Part shown: piece by piece, positions 6,599 to 15,715 of the stretch
Numbering within the stretch: position 1 is the first letter of the stretch
How the letters are laid out: each line of letters starts with the position of its first letter
NCBI GenBank assembly: GCA_003141795.1
Contig: PLNO01000156.1
Coordinates: forward strand, 1-15,715
DNA: 15,715 nt
Direction of reading: 5' to 3'
From: Spirochaetaceae bacterium
GTDB taxonomy: Bacteria; Spirochaetota; Spirochaetia; SZUA-6; Fen-1364
Translations under genes and position numbers: made by a program
Notes under the pieces: generated by a model
Told to the model about the DNA's origin: nothing
Seen by the model: only the letters and a program-made list of their open reading frames with translations
Databases searched by the model: none

Positions 6599-8109
6599 GT
6601 CATGGCGAGGCTGTGCCCGACGGTGGACCTGAACAGCCACCCCTCCTGACCTTCCAGATGCGTCGAGGCCGCGGCCACGGCGATGCTCTGCGGGGAGACC
6701 ATTTTTCCAGCAACGCCTCCTGAGGCGTTCGATGCCACCATAAGCGCCGGATTCAGACCGAGCCGTTCAGCGGTCGTCTTCTGGAGCGATCCGAACAGCG
6801 CGTTCGATGACGTGTCCGAGCCCGTGACAAGCACCCCGAGCCAGCCGAGGAACGGAGAGAACAGCGGGAAGAGCACTCCCGTGCCGGCAAGGGCATTGCC
6901 GAGCGTGGAGCTCATGCCGGAGACGTTCATAACGTACGCCGTGGCCAGGATGAGGCAGACGGTGAGGATCGTCCCCGTGAGCCCCTTGATCGTGGTCCCC
7001 AGACAGACGAGGGCCTTCCGCACCCCGAGGTTCGGGAGGATGAACGAGGAGAGCACCGCTGCGAGGAAAATAGCCGTGCCCGGCGTGGAGAGCAGAGGGA
7101 GTGAGAATCGCGTTCCCGTCAGCCCCGGCCAGGGAAAAGCGAGGTCTCCATGGTGCAGCACGCCTGCGATCGGGCCGATGCTCCACAGAAGCACCATGAG
7201 GGACATGAGGATGTACGGCATCCATGCGCGTGTCACGACGCCTACGGGGTAGCGCTGCACCTCGGCTGTGCGCGGTGCGGCCCCCGGGAAATCCCACTCG
7301 GTGCGCGGTTTCCAGATCCTGAGGAAGAGCCACAGTCCGGCGAGCGTGATGATGCCGGAGAGGATGCCGGCGGTCCACGGCCCGCTGTAGTTCGCTATCA
7401 GGAACTGGCTCACCGACATGAGGATGCCCGCAACTGCGACGGCAGGGAGGACCTCCTTGCTGCGCTTCCAGCCGCAGAGAACGACGCTGAGCCACAAAGG
7501 AACGATCAGGGAGAGCAGGGGCACCTGCCGGCCGATGATCCGTCCGAGGGTCATGACGTCGATGCCGCTGACCCCCGCTGCAACGGCAACCGGGATGCCG
7601 GCGGCCGCGAAGGCAACCGGGGCGCTGTTGGCGATCAGACAGAGGGACGCGGCGGACCGCGCTTCGAACCCGAGGCTCACGAGCATTGCCGCTGATATCG
7701 CCACGGGTGTACCGAAGCCTGCCGCGCCTTCGAGGAAGGCGCCGAAGGCAAAAGCGATGAACAGCGCCTGCAGACGACGGTCAGAGGTGATCGATGCGAG
7801 GGTGGAGCGGATCACCTCGAACTGGCCCGAAGCGACTGCCAGCGAATGGACCCAGAGAGCGCTCACCACGATCCAGAGGATGGGGAATAGCGCGGTGACG
7901 GACCCTTCCAGAGCCGCGGAGAGGTCCGCTGTTAGCGGGACCTTCCACACGAGGGCAGCGACGATGAGCGAGGTGACAGCGGCGGCGAGCGGAGGGACCC
8001 ACCCCGGGAACCGCCCCCATGCGAGGAGCCCGAAGAGGACAGCGAGGGGAATGAGCGCTGCCAGTGCCGAAAGCCCGAGGCTCCCCAGGGGAGCGATGGT
8101 CGGTGTCAT
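6538..8109 (-). CDS. lldP: L-lactate/glycolate permease (LctP family)
   Basis: An inner-membrane protein of 523 residues, normal for the LctP (TC 2.A.14) family, which imports lactate or glycolate with protons. It is hydrophobic throughout with about 12-14 helices. It carries the family signature GAFLEGAAGFGTPVAI at 123-138 and further conserved stretches CLIANSAPVAFAAAGIP and GSDTSSNALFGSLQ, and the C-terminal ASNASGGVAGKMVSPQSIAVA. The ATG at 8107-8109 lacks a clear Shine-Dalgarno but begins where family members begin. The gene is divergent from the arabino-oligosaccharide operon and convergent with the RTX pseudogene. Its 3' end is duplicated at 3443-3503. Lactate versus glycolate cannot be decided from sequence. 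Confidence 0.93.
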   Translation of the reverse strand: MTPTIAPLGSLGLSALAALIPLAVLFGLLAWGRFPGWVPPLAAAVTSLIVAALVWKVPLTADLSAALEGSVTALFPILWIVVSALWVHSLAVASGQFEVIRSTLASITSDRRLQALFIAFAFGAFLEGAAGFGTPVAISAAMLVSLGFEARSAASLCLIANSAPVAFAAAGIPVAVAAGVSGIDVMTLGRIIGRQVPLLSLIVPLWLSVVLCGWKRSKEVLPAVAVAGILMSVSQFLIANYSGPWTAGILSGIITLAGLWLFLRIWKPRTEWDFPGAAPRTAEVQRYPVGVVTRAWMPYILMSLMVLLWSIGPIAGVLHHGDLAFPWPGLTGTRFSLPLLSTPGTAIFLAAVLSSFILPNLGVRKALVCLGTTIKGLTGTILTVCLILATAYVMNVSGMSSTLGNALAGTGVLFPLFSPFLGWLGVLVTGSDTSSNALFGSLQKTTAERLGLNPALMVASNASGGVAGKMVSPQSIAVAAASTHLEGQEGWLFRSTVGHSLAMTLIIGIIALVQAYLLPGIVR

Positions 8110-8130
8110 GACAACGGCAGTAGAGCATGG

Positions 8131-8151
8131 AGCCCGAGGGCTGTCCAGCCC
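8131..8151 (-). promoter_or_regulatory. Overlapping inverted repeats in the lldP leader
   Basis: GGGCTG-TC-CAGCCC (8138-8151) is a perfect inverted repeat about 30 nt upstream of the lldP start. AGCCC-GA-GGGCT (8131-8142) uses the same GGGCT arm, so the two hairpins exclude each other. It may be an operator or a leader switch. The regulator is not identifiable. Confidence 0.3.
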
Positions 8152-8187
8152 GGCGGAGTCTTATGTTTGCCCTGTATCGCGCCGAAT

Positions 8188-8300
8188 TGGATATGTATAT
8201 CATAGAAAGTGATATTAATAGGAAGATAGCAGCACTTCGGTTGTTTTGAGGGCCTTCTTTGGATATTAATCTTGACAAATGGATATACATCAAATAAGGT
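8188..8300 (+). promoter_or_regulatory. Sugar operon promoter with paired GATAT operator-like repeats
   Basis: TTGACA (8272-8277), a 17-nt spacer and TAAGGT (8295-8300) form a vegetative-type promoter for the binding-protein operon. Four GATATNNAT elements lie in the AT-rich divergent region, at 8190, 8211, 8262 and 8282. They form two pairs spaced 21 and 20 bp. The second pair, TGGATATTAATC (8260-8271) and TGGATATACATC (8280-8291), abuts the -35 box and fills the spacer, a position suited to repression. The first pair lies toward lldP; its first member is the palindrome GATAT-GT-ATATC. The probable ligand is the ArsR-type regulator at 14072-15001, whose own promoter has a related element. 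Confidence 0.6.
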
Positions 8301-8348
8301 GAACTATGAATGCCTATTCAAGCCAAATGCACTATAAGGAGGAGGTTT

Positions 8349-9638
8349 ATGAAAACGAAGGGATTCTTGATGGTTGGCTCACTTCTACTGTTGTTTGCTC
8401 TTCCTTTGTTTGCCTCAGGGGGAACGGAAAAGCCTGTCACAATCCGTTTCGTCCACCACGACGCGGAGAGCAGCCCGAGCACGAAGCCGATCTACGATGC
8501 CATCGGGGCTTATGCGAAGACTGTAGCAAACAAGTATACACTTGTACAGGAAACGGCTCCGAGTGATACGCTCAAGTCGAAGATTCAAATCGACATGTCC
8601 TCCAACAACCTGCCTGACATCATGTGGTATTGGGGTGCAGCCTCGGATGCGAGTGCCCTGGTAAAGAGCGGCATGGTCCTCAACGTCGATGATTTTTTTG
8701 CGAAAAGCGGAATGTCACGTGCGGATTTCAAGGACCTTTGGGACGGTGTGACCGTCGACGGAAAGAACTACTGCCTTCCCGTCGACAACCTGATCTCGTC
8801 ATGGGTGGTGAACAAGAGCCTGTTCAAACAGTACGGATTGAGTTACCCGAAGACCTACAGTGACGTCATGGAGCTGGCCAAGACATTCAACCAGCACGGG
8901 ATCATCACCCTGGGCTTCGGCTCCAAAGGCGGAAATCCGTCGAACTGGGTCGTGGACATGGTGTACTCCCAGTATCCCGGTTCCCGCAAGGAACTGCTGG
9001 ACATCAGCAACAAGTGGACGGTCGACACGGACGGCTTCAGAAAGACCCTGGGGCTGTTCGAAGACCTCATCAATGCGCATGCCTTCCCCGACGACATGGT
9101 TGCAAACGGCGACTGGGGTCCCTACTGGGCGCTTTTCACGTCAGGGAAAGCGGCTATCTCGTGGGGCTGGTCCGGCATGATCGCGGGACTGCGCGACGCG
9201 AAATTCGATTGGGAATTGATCGATCAGCCGCAAGTGAATGGAACGAATCATGACACCTCGAAAGATCTGTACGCTTACAGCGGCGCCGGTATCATGATCA
9301 GCAAGAAGAGCTTCAACGATCCCAAGAAACAGGCGGCGATCATCGATTTCGTGAAATTCTATTTCTCGGACGACATGCAGCGGACGATGCTGTACTCGAA
9401 CGGCGTCATCCCGACAAGACAGAACGTCTCTTATGACGCTTCCAAGCTCGATCCCATCGTGGTACAGGTGATGAAGTATGTCGAAGGGCGGAAACCGTTC
9501 CTGACCCACCTGAGCACGATTCCCGTTTCCAGCGTTTGGGTCGACTATGAGAGCGGGCTCGACGAGTTCTTTGCCAAGAACATGACACCCGCACAGTATG
9601 TCGACTACGTCCAGGCTTCGATGAAGAAGAACAGGTAA
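8349..9638 (+). CDS. CUT1 sugar ABC transporter substrate-binding protein
   Basis: A periplasmic solute-binding protein (429 residues, normal for family 1). A Sec signal peptide (1-23, MKTKGFLMVGSLLLLFALPLFA) has no lipobox Cys; cleavage is expected before SGGTEK. The mature part follows the family plan: IRFVHHD strand, DIMWYWGAASDA (about 95-106), VDGKNYCLPVDN, WVVNKSLFKQYGLSYPKTYSD, GKAAISWGWSG and a Pro/Thr segment SNGVIPTRQNV. The start is set by the strong AAGGAGGAGG (8336-8345). It is the first gene of a five-gene operon ending in arabinofuranosidase, so arabinose-containing oligosaccharides are the likely ligand (inference). It is separated from the permeases by a stable hairpin that may raise its expression over theirs. 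Confidence 0.93.
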   Translation: MKTKGFLMVGSLLLLFALPLFASGGTEKPVTIRFVHHDAESSPSTKPIYDAIGAYAKTVANKYTLVQETAPSDTLKSKIQIDMSSNNLPDIMWYWGAASDASALVKSGMVLNVDDFFAKSGMSRADFKDLWDGVTVDGKNYCLPVDNLISSWVVNKSLFKQYGLSYPKTYSDVMELAKTFNQHGIITLGFGSKGGNPSNWVVDMVYSQYPGSRKELLDISNKWTVDTDGFRKTLGLFEDLINAHAFPDDMVANGDWGPYWALFTSGKAAISWGWSGMIAGLRDAKFDWELIDQPQVNGTNHDTSKDLYAYSGAGIMISKKSFNDPKKQAAIIDFVKFYFSDDMQRTMLYSNGVIPTRQNVSYDASKLDPIVVQVMKYVEGRKPFLTHLSTIPVSSVWVDYESGLDEFFAKNMTPAQYVDYVQASMKKNR

Positions 9639-9649
9639 CACGGATCCTA

Positions 9650-9685
9650 CCGGTGGACTTCGGCCGTCGGCCGCAAGCCCACCGG
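9650..9685 (+). other. GC-rich intercistronic hairpin between binding protein and permease genes
   Basis: CCGGTGG (9650-9656) pairs with CCACCGG (9679-9685). Inside, CTT pairs with AAG and CGGCC pairs with GGCCG around a GTC loop, with one mismatch and one bulge: about 15 bp in all. No T-tract follows. In malE-type operons such structures protect the 3' end of the binding-protein message and lower permease expression; that role is inferred here. Confidence 0.6.
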
Positions 9686-9705
9686 AGATTTCAACGGGAG
9701 GGCGA

Positions 9706-10635
9706 TTGAACATCGGCAGGAAAACCCCGACGCGGAAAAACCTTGCAGCAGGTGTATGGGGAAATGCACGTGCTCTTGCGTTCTCTTTTTCCGCGCCTGC
9801 CTTCGTCATCTACACCGTGTTTATGATCCTTCCCATTTTCATTTCTCTTTACATCTCCCTGCAGAAATGGGACGGCGCAAACGCAATGACCTTCGTCGGA
9901 CTGGGCAATTTTGTCGGTCTGATGAAGGACGCGGAGTTCTGGATCACTTTCAAGAACACGATCGTACTCCTTGCAATGAGCGTGGCGATCCAGATCCAGG
10001 TTGCTTTTTTCCTGGCCTATCTCCTGTACAGGACGCCTCGATTCATGAAGGTGTTCCGCGCCATCTACTTCATGCCCGCTGCCATAGCCGCTACGGTGGT
10101 TGGCGTGATGTTCAGTCTCCTGCTCAACGCAGACCTCGGCCCCCTGAATTACATCCTGAAGGGCGTCGGACTGGGCAGTATCGCAAAGAACTGGCTGTCG
10201 GATAAGAACACCGTGCTCTCTGTCACGAGCACCGTGATGATCTGGCAGTACATCGGATATCACATGGTCATCATCCTTGCCGGAATGCAGTCCATACCCG
10301 AGGAATTGCTGGAGGCGGCCTCGATAGACGGGGCCTCTTCGGGAAGAATCCTCTTTGGCATCGTCATCCCGCTCTGCAAGGACATGCTGCAGATATGCTT
10401 CATTCTCGCCGTCGTCGGCAGCTTCAAGGCCTTTGACGTCCCCTACGTCATGACCTGGGGCGGACCCGGCATGGCCTCCACGTTCCTTGCCATCTACATG
10501 TTCAAGGTCTCCTTCCTCAAGTCGAGCATCGGCACCGGGACCGCGGTCGGGATCGTCATCCTGTTGTTGGCCCTCGTCGGGACCAGAGTGGTCAATCGAG
10601 TGTTCTACGGAAGAGACAAGGACTCGGTCACATAG
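9706..10635 (+). CDS. Sugar ABC transporter permease, MalF/UgpA type
   Basis: The first membrane subunit of a CUT1 importer (309 residues, six predicted helices: about 26-50, 84-108, 118-140, 172-194, 226-244, 276-294). The cytoplasmic EAA loop that docks the ATPase is clear at about 203-222 (EAASIDGA ... IVIPL). The start is a TTG with GGGAGG (9696-9701) 4 nt upstream, and the N-terminal length fits the family. It follows the binding protein by 67 nt and precedes the second permease by 12 nt. No ATPase gene accompanies it. Confidence 0.93.
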   Translation: MNIGRKTPTRKNLAAGVWGNARALAFSFSAPAFVIYTVFMILPIFISLYISLQKWDGANAMTFVGLGNFVGLMKDAEFWITFKNTIVLLAMSVAIQIQVAFFLAYLLYRTPRFMKVFRAIYFMPAAIAATVVGVMFSLLLNADLGPLNYILKGVGLGSIAKNWLSDKNTVLSVTSTVMIWQYIGYHMVIILAGMQSIPEELLEAASIDGASSGRILFGIVIPLCKDMLQICFILAVVGSFKAFDVPYVMTWGGPGMASTFLAIYMFKVSFLKSSIGTGTAVGIVILLLALVGTRVVNRVFYGRDKDSVT

Positions 10636-10647
10636 CAGGTGAATGAC

Positions 10648-11496
10648 ATGTCGGCCAACAGCAGATCCAACAACAGAAGAAGAATGACGCTTTCTACGGC
10701 CGTGAAGCTCGTGTTCTTGTGTCTGGTCGCCGTCACCATGCTCTTCCCCTTCTACTGGGTGATGATTTCCTCGTTCAAATCGAACAACGACATATTCGGC
10801 AGGCCATTGGGGTTGCCGACCTCATTTTCGATGGACGCCGTCATAACGGCTTGGAACAATGCCCGCATGGGCGTGTCGATGCTCAACAGCCTGTTCTACT
10901 GCACGGTTTCGATCGTTCTCGTCATGCTCCTTTCGGCGATGGTCTCCTTCGTGTTGGCGCAGGTCCGACCCAACAAGGCCCTGTATGCATACTTCTCGTT
11001 CGGTCTGCTGATCCCGATTCATGCGGTGATAATCCCCCTGAACGTCATTCTGAACCAGCTCCATCTCGGCCATACGCGATGGGGGCTGATCATCGCATAT
11101 ATCGTCCTGCAGCTTTCACTCAGCGTGTTTCTGCTCACCGCCACCATGCGGTCAATTCCCAGAGAATTGACGGACGCATCGATCATTGACGGCTGCAATG
11201 GCTCCCAGGTTTTCTGGCGGATCGTCCTGCCATTGAGCAAGGCGGGGCTGGCGACCGTCGGGACGCTGGCTTTCATCAACACGTGGAACGACCTGCTGCT
11301 GGGAATGATAATTGCACCCACGAGAGACCTCCAGACGGTCAATGTCGCGGTATCCAATTTGAGGGTCTCCTTTTCGGACAATTACAATGTTTTGGCCGCG
11401 GGTATCACCTGCATGTTCATCCCGTCAGTCATCATCTATAGCCTCTTTCAGAAACAGATCATCAAGGGATTGGTGAGCGGAGCCGTCAAGGGCTGA
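10648..11496 (+). CDS. Sugar ABC transporter permease, MalG/UgpE type
   Basis: The second membrane subunit (282 residues, six predicted helices: about 20-42, 79-105, 113-134, 145-166, 202-223, 248-266). The EAA loop lies at 173-196 (ELTDASIIDGC ... IVLPL). ATG 10648 is chosen because AGGTGA (10637-10642) lies 5 nt upstream. The GTG at 10639 would add three residues but has no ribosome-binding site. It pairs with the MalF-type subunit to form the import channel for the sugar delivered by the protein encoded at 8349-9638. Confidence 0.93.
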   Translation: MSANSRSNNRRRMTLSTAVKLVFLCLVAVTMLFPFYWVMISSFKSNNDIFGRPLGLPTSFSMDAVITAWNNARMGVSMLNSLFYCTVSIVLVMLLSAMVSFVLAQVRPNKALYAYFSFGLLIPIHAVIIPLNVILNQLHLGHTRWGLIIAYIVLQLSLSVFLLTATMRSIPRELTDASIIDGCNGSQVFWRIVLPLSKAGLATVGTLAFINTWNDLLLGMIIAPTRDLQTVNVAVSNLRVSFSDNYNVLAAGITCMFIPSVIIYSLFQKQIIKGLVSGAVKG

Positions 11497-11532
11497 CGCG
11501 TGCCCCGGAAACAAATCCAGAGGAGAATCGAC

Positions 11533-15001
<3,469 letters not shown>

Positions 15002-15010
15002 GGGTTTTCC

Positions 15011-15065
15011 CTCGGGTGCTCCGGTTGTGATGACCCGAGTATATCCGTTTAGATGATTTGTTCAA
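15011..15065 (-). promoter_or_regulatory. Regulator promoter with GGATATAC element and CTCGGGT/ACCCGAG inverted repeat
   Basis: On the minus strand TTGAAC (15060-15065), a 16-nt spacer and TATACT (15038-15043) form a good promoter. GGATATAC (15039-15046 reversed) overlaps the -10 box and is identical to the core of the element at 8281-8288. CTCGGGT (15011-15017) and ACCCGAG (15033-15039) form a perfect 7-bp inverted repeat with 22 bp between centres, spanning the start of transcription. Both fit autorepression. Confidence 0.55.
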
Positions 15066-15086
15066 GAAAGCTGATGAGAAAGCAGG

Positions 15087-15110
15087 CTGAAATCTTCTGA
15101 AATCCTGATT
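15087..15110. repeat. Short direct repeat with 10-bp period upstream of the regulator promoter
   Basis: CTGAAATC occurs at 15087-15094 and 15097-15104, followed by CTGATT at 15105. A single helical-turn spacing about 20-45 bp upstream of the -35 box could be an activator site. It could also be chance in an AT-rich spacer. Confidence 0.3.
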
Positions 15111-15131
15111 TTTTGATAAGTATCAGAACAC

Positions 15132-15161
15132 GTCTCGGGCGCGCTTCTGCACGCCCGAGAC
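15132..15161 (-). terminator. Strong hairpin after the MFS transporter gene
   Basis: GTCTCGGGCG (15132-15141) and CGCCCGAGAC (15152-15161) form a perfect 10-bp stem with a 10-nt loop, 8 nt after the MFS stop codon. A T-tract is absent on the minus strand, so it would be a U-poor terminator, or it protects the mRNA end. It separates this gene from the regulator promoter downstream. Confidence 0.6.
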
Positions 15162-15169
15162 CGATCAGT

Positions 15170-15715
15170 CTATTTCTTCTCCTCCACGGTCTTGTTCGAC
15201 AGGAGGAAGGAGAGCACGAGGCCGACGACCGTGAAGCACCCTGCGACGATGAAGGACCACTGCGACGCGTTGCGTGCGCTCATGCGATCCTGGAACGCGG
15301 CGAAGATCTGAGGTCCGACGACGCCCGCTGCTGCCCAGGCGGTGAGGACCACGCCGTAGACCGACGACATGAGGCGGGGGCCGTAGACGTCGCCGATGAG
15401 GGAAGGCATCGTCCCGAATCCGCCTCCGTAGCAGAGGAGGATCCAGCACACGAGGACGGCGAACACCCACGGGTTCTGCGTGATGATGAGCGCCGCGAAA
15501 ACGACGATCTCCGTGGCGAGCATGAGCCGGAAGGTCTGCGCTCTTCCGATCCTGTCGGAAATCCATCCCCAGAGGAAGCGCCCGGCGCCGTTGAACAGCG
15601 AGCTGATCGCGACGAGGGTCGCGCCGAAGAGGGAGAGGGCGGCGGCGGCAAGGTCAGGGTTGACCTGCTTCCACAGGTTCTGGAATAGAGACGACTGGAA
15701 GCTGATGATCGAGAT
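15170..15715 (-). CDS. MFS transporter, oxalate/formate antiporter type, C-terminal part (5' end outside window)
   Basis: Open to the right window edge; 181 codons are visible. It is an inner-membrane protein with about five to six helices in this part. The motif FNGAGRFLWGWISDRIGRAQ is the MFS loop signature (DR.GR) in the form common in the oxalate/formate antiporter (OFA) family. It is followed by LVCWILLCYGGGFGTMPSLIGDVYG, SSVYGVVLTAWAAAGVVGP and a lysine-rich end NKTVEEKK, also usual for OFA proteins. The substrate is probably a small carboxylate, but that cannot be read from this half. It ends 8 nt before a strong hairpin and lies upstream of, and on the same strand as, the ArsR-type regulator. 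Confidence 0.88.
   Translation of the reverse strand: MSIISFQSSLFQNLWKQVNPDLAAAALSLFGATLVAISSLFNGAGRFLWGWISDRIGRAQTFRLMLATEIVVFAALIITQNPWVFAVLVCWILLCYGGGFGTMPSLIGDVYGPRLMSSVYGVVLTAWAAAGVVGPQIFAAFQDRMSARNASQWSFIVAGCFTVVGLVLSFLLSNKTVEEKK

Noticed and set aside
8306..8566. Small open frame starting at ATG 8306 ahead of the binding protein
   Set aside because: It begins at or next to the predicted transcription start and runs out of frame through the binding-protein signal peptide; the strong ribosome-binding site serves ATG 8349.
15139..15154. A -24/-12 (sigma54) promoter-like GG-N10-GC
   Set aside because: It lies within the perfect hairpin after the MFS gene and would fire on the plus strand into that gene's antisense; the match is explained by the hairpin.

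Overview
The window is a chromosomal stretch of a fairly GC-rich bacterium. The best guess is an anaerobic, plant-sugar-fermenting member of the Spirochaetota. The hints are small lipoproteins with an InlB-type 'Listeria-Bacteroides' repeat plus a BspA-like leucine-rich segment, a membrane-embedded LuxR-type regulator, and many CUT1 sugar-transport genes. This is inference from gene style; there is no rRNA or other marker, and a Firmicutes-like or other anaerobe is not excluded.

Left part (1-3489): the 3' end of a PAS-type sensor histidine kinase, an overlapping NtrC-type sigma54 response regulator, and a translationally coupled sugar-binding protein of the glucose/mannose-binding (CUT1) type. 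No permease follows the binding protein. Its last codons run through a short antisense copy of the 3' end of a lactate permease gene.

Middle part (3443-6598): a roughly 3.1-kb islet bounded by two direct copies of the same 61-bp sequence, which is the 3' end of lldP. It holds a membrane-bound LuxR regulator (minus strand), a BspA/InlB-repeat lipoprotein, and a decayed RTX-type lipoprotein with an in-frame TAG and a frameshift. The two lipoprotein genes share a homologous 85-nt leader in which one segment can pair in two mutually exclusive ways. The intact lldP (lactate/glycolate permease, minus strand) follows.

Right part (8110-15001): an arabinose-containing oligosaccharide locus. It has a sugar-binding protein, two MalF/MalG-type permeases, a cytoplasmic five-bladed propeller glycosidase-like protein, a GH51 alpha-L-arabinofuranosidase, and a convergent ArsR-type regulator with a large C-terminal domain. 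No ATPase is encoded, so a shared MsmX/MalK-type ATPase elsewhere is expected. The locus promoter carries GATAT-centred repeats, in two pairs about 20 bp apart, and a similar element lies on the -10 box of the regulator. This suggests the regulator controls both itself and the operon. The intended flow is oligosaccharide import, debranching or cleavage in the cytoplasm, and release of L-arabinose.

Right edge (15170-15715): the C-terminal part of an MFS transporter of the oxalate/formate antiporter type, ending in a strong hairpin. There are no tRNA, rRNA, CRISPR or IS elements that I can see, and no gene-free stretch above 300 bases.
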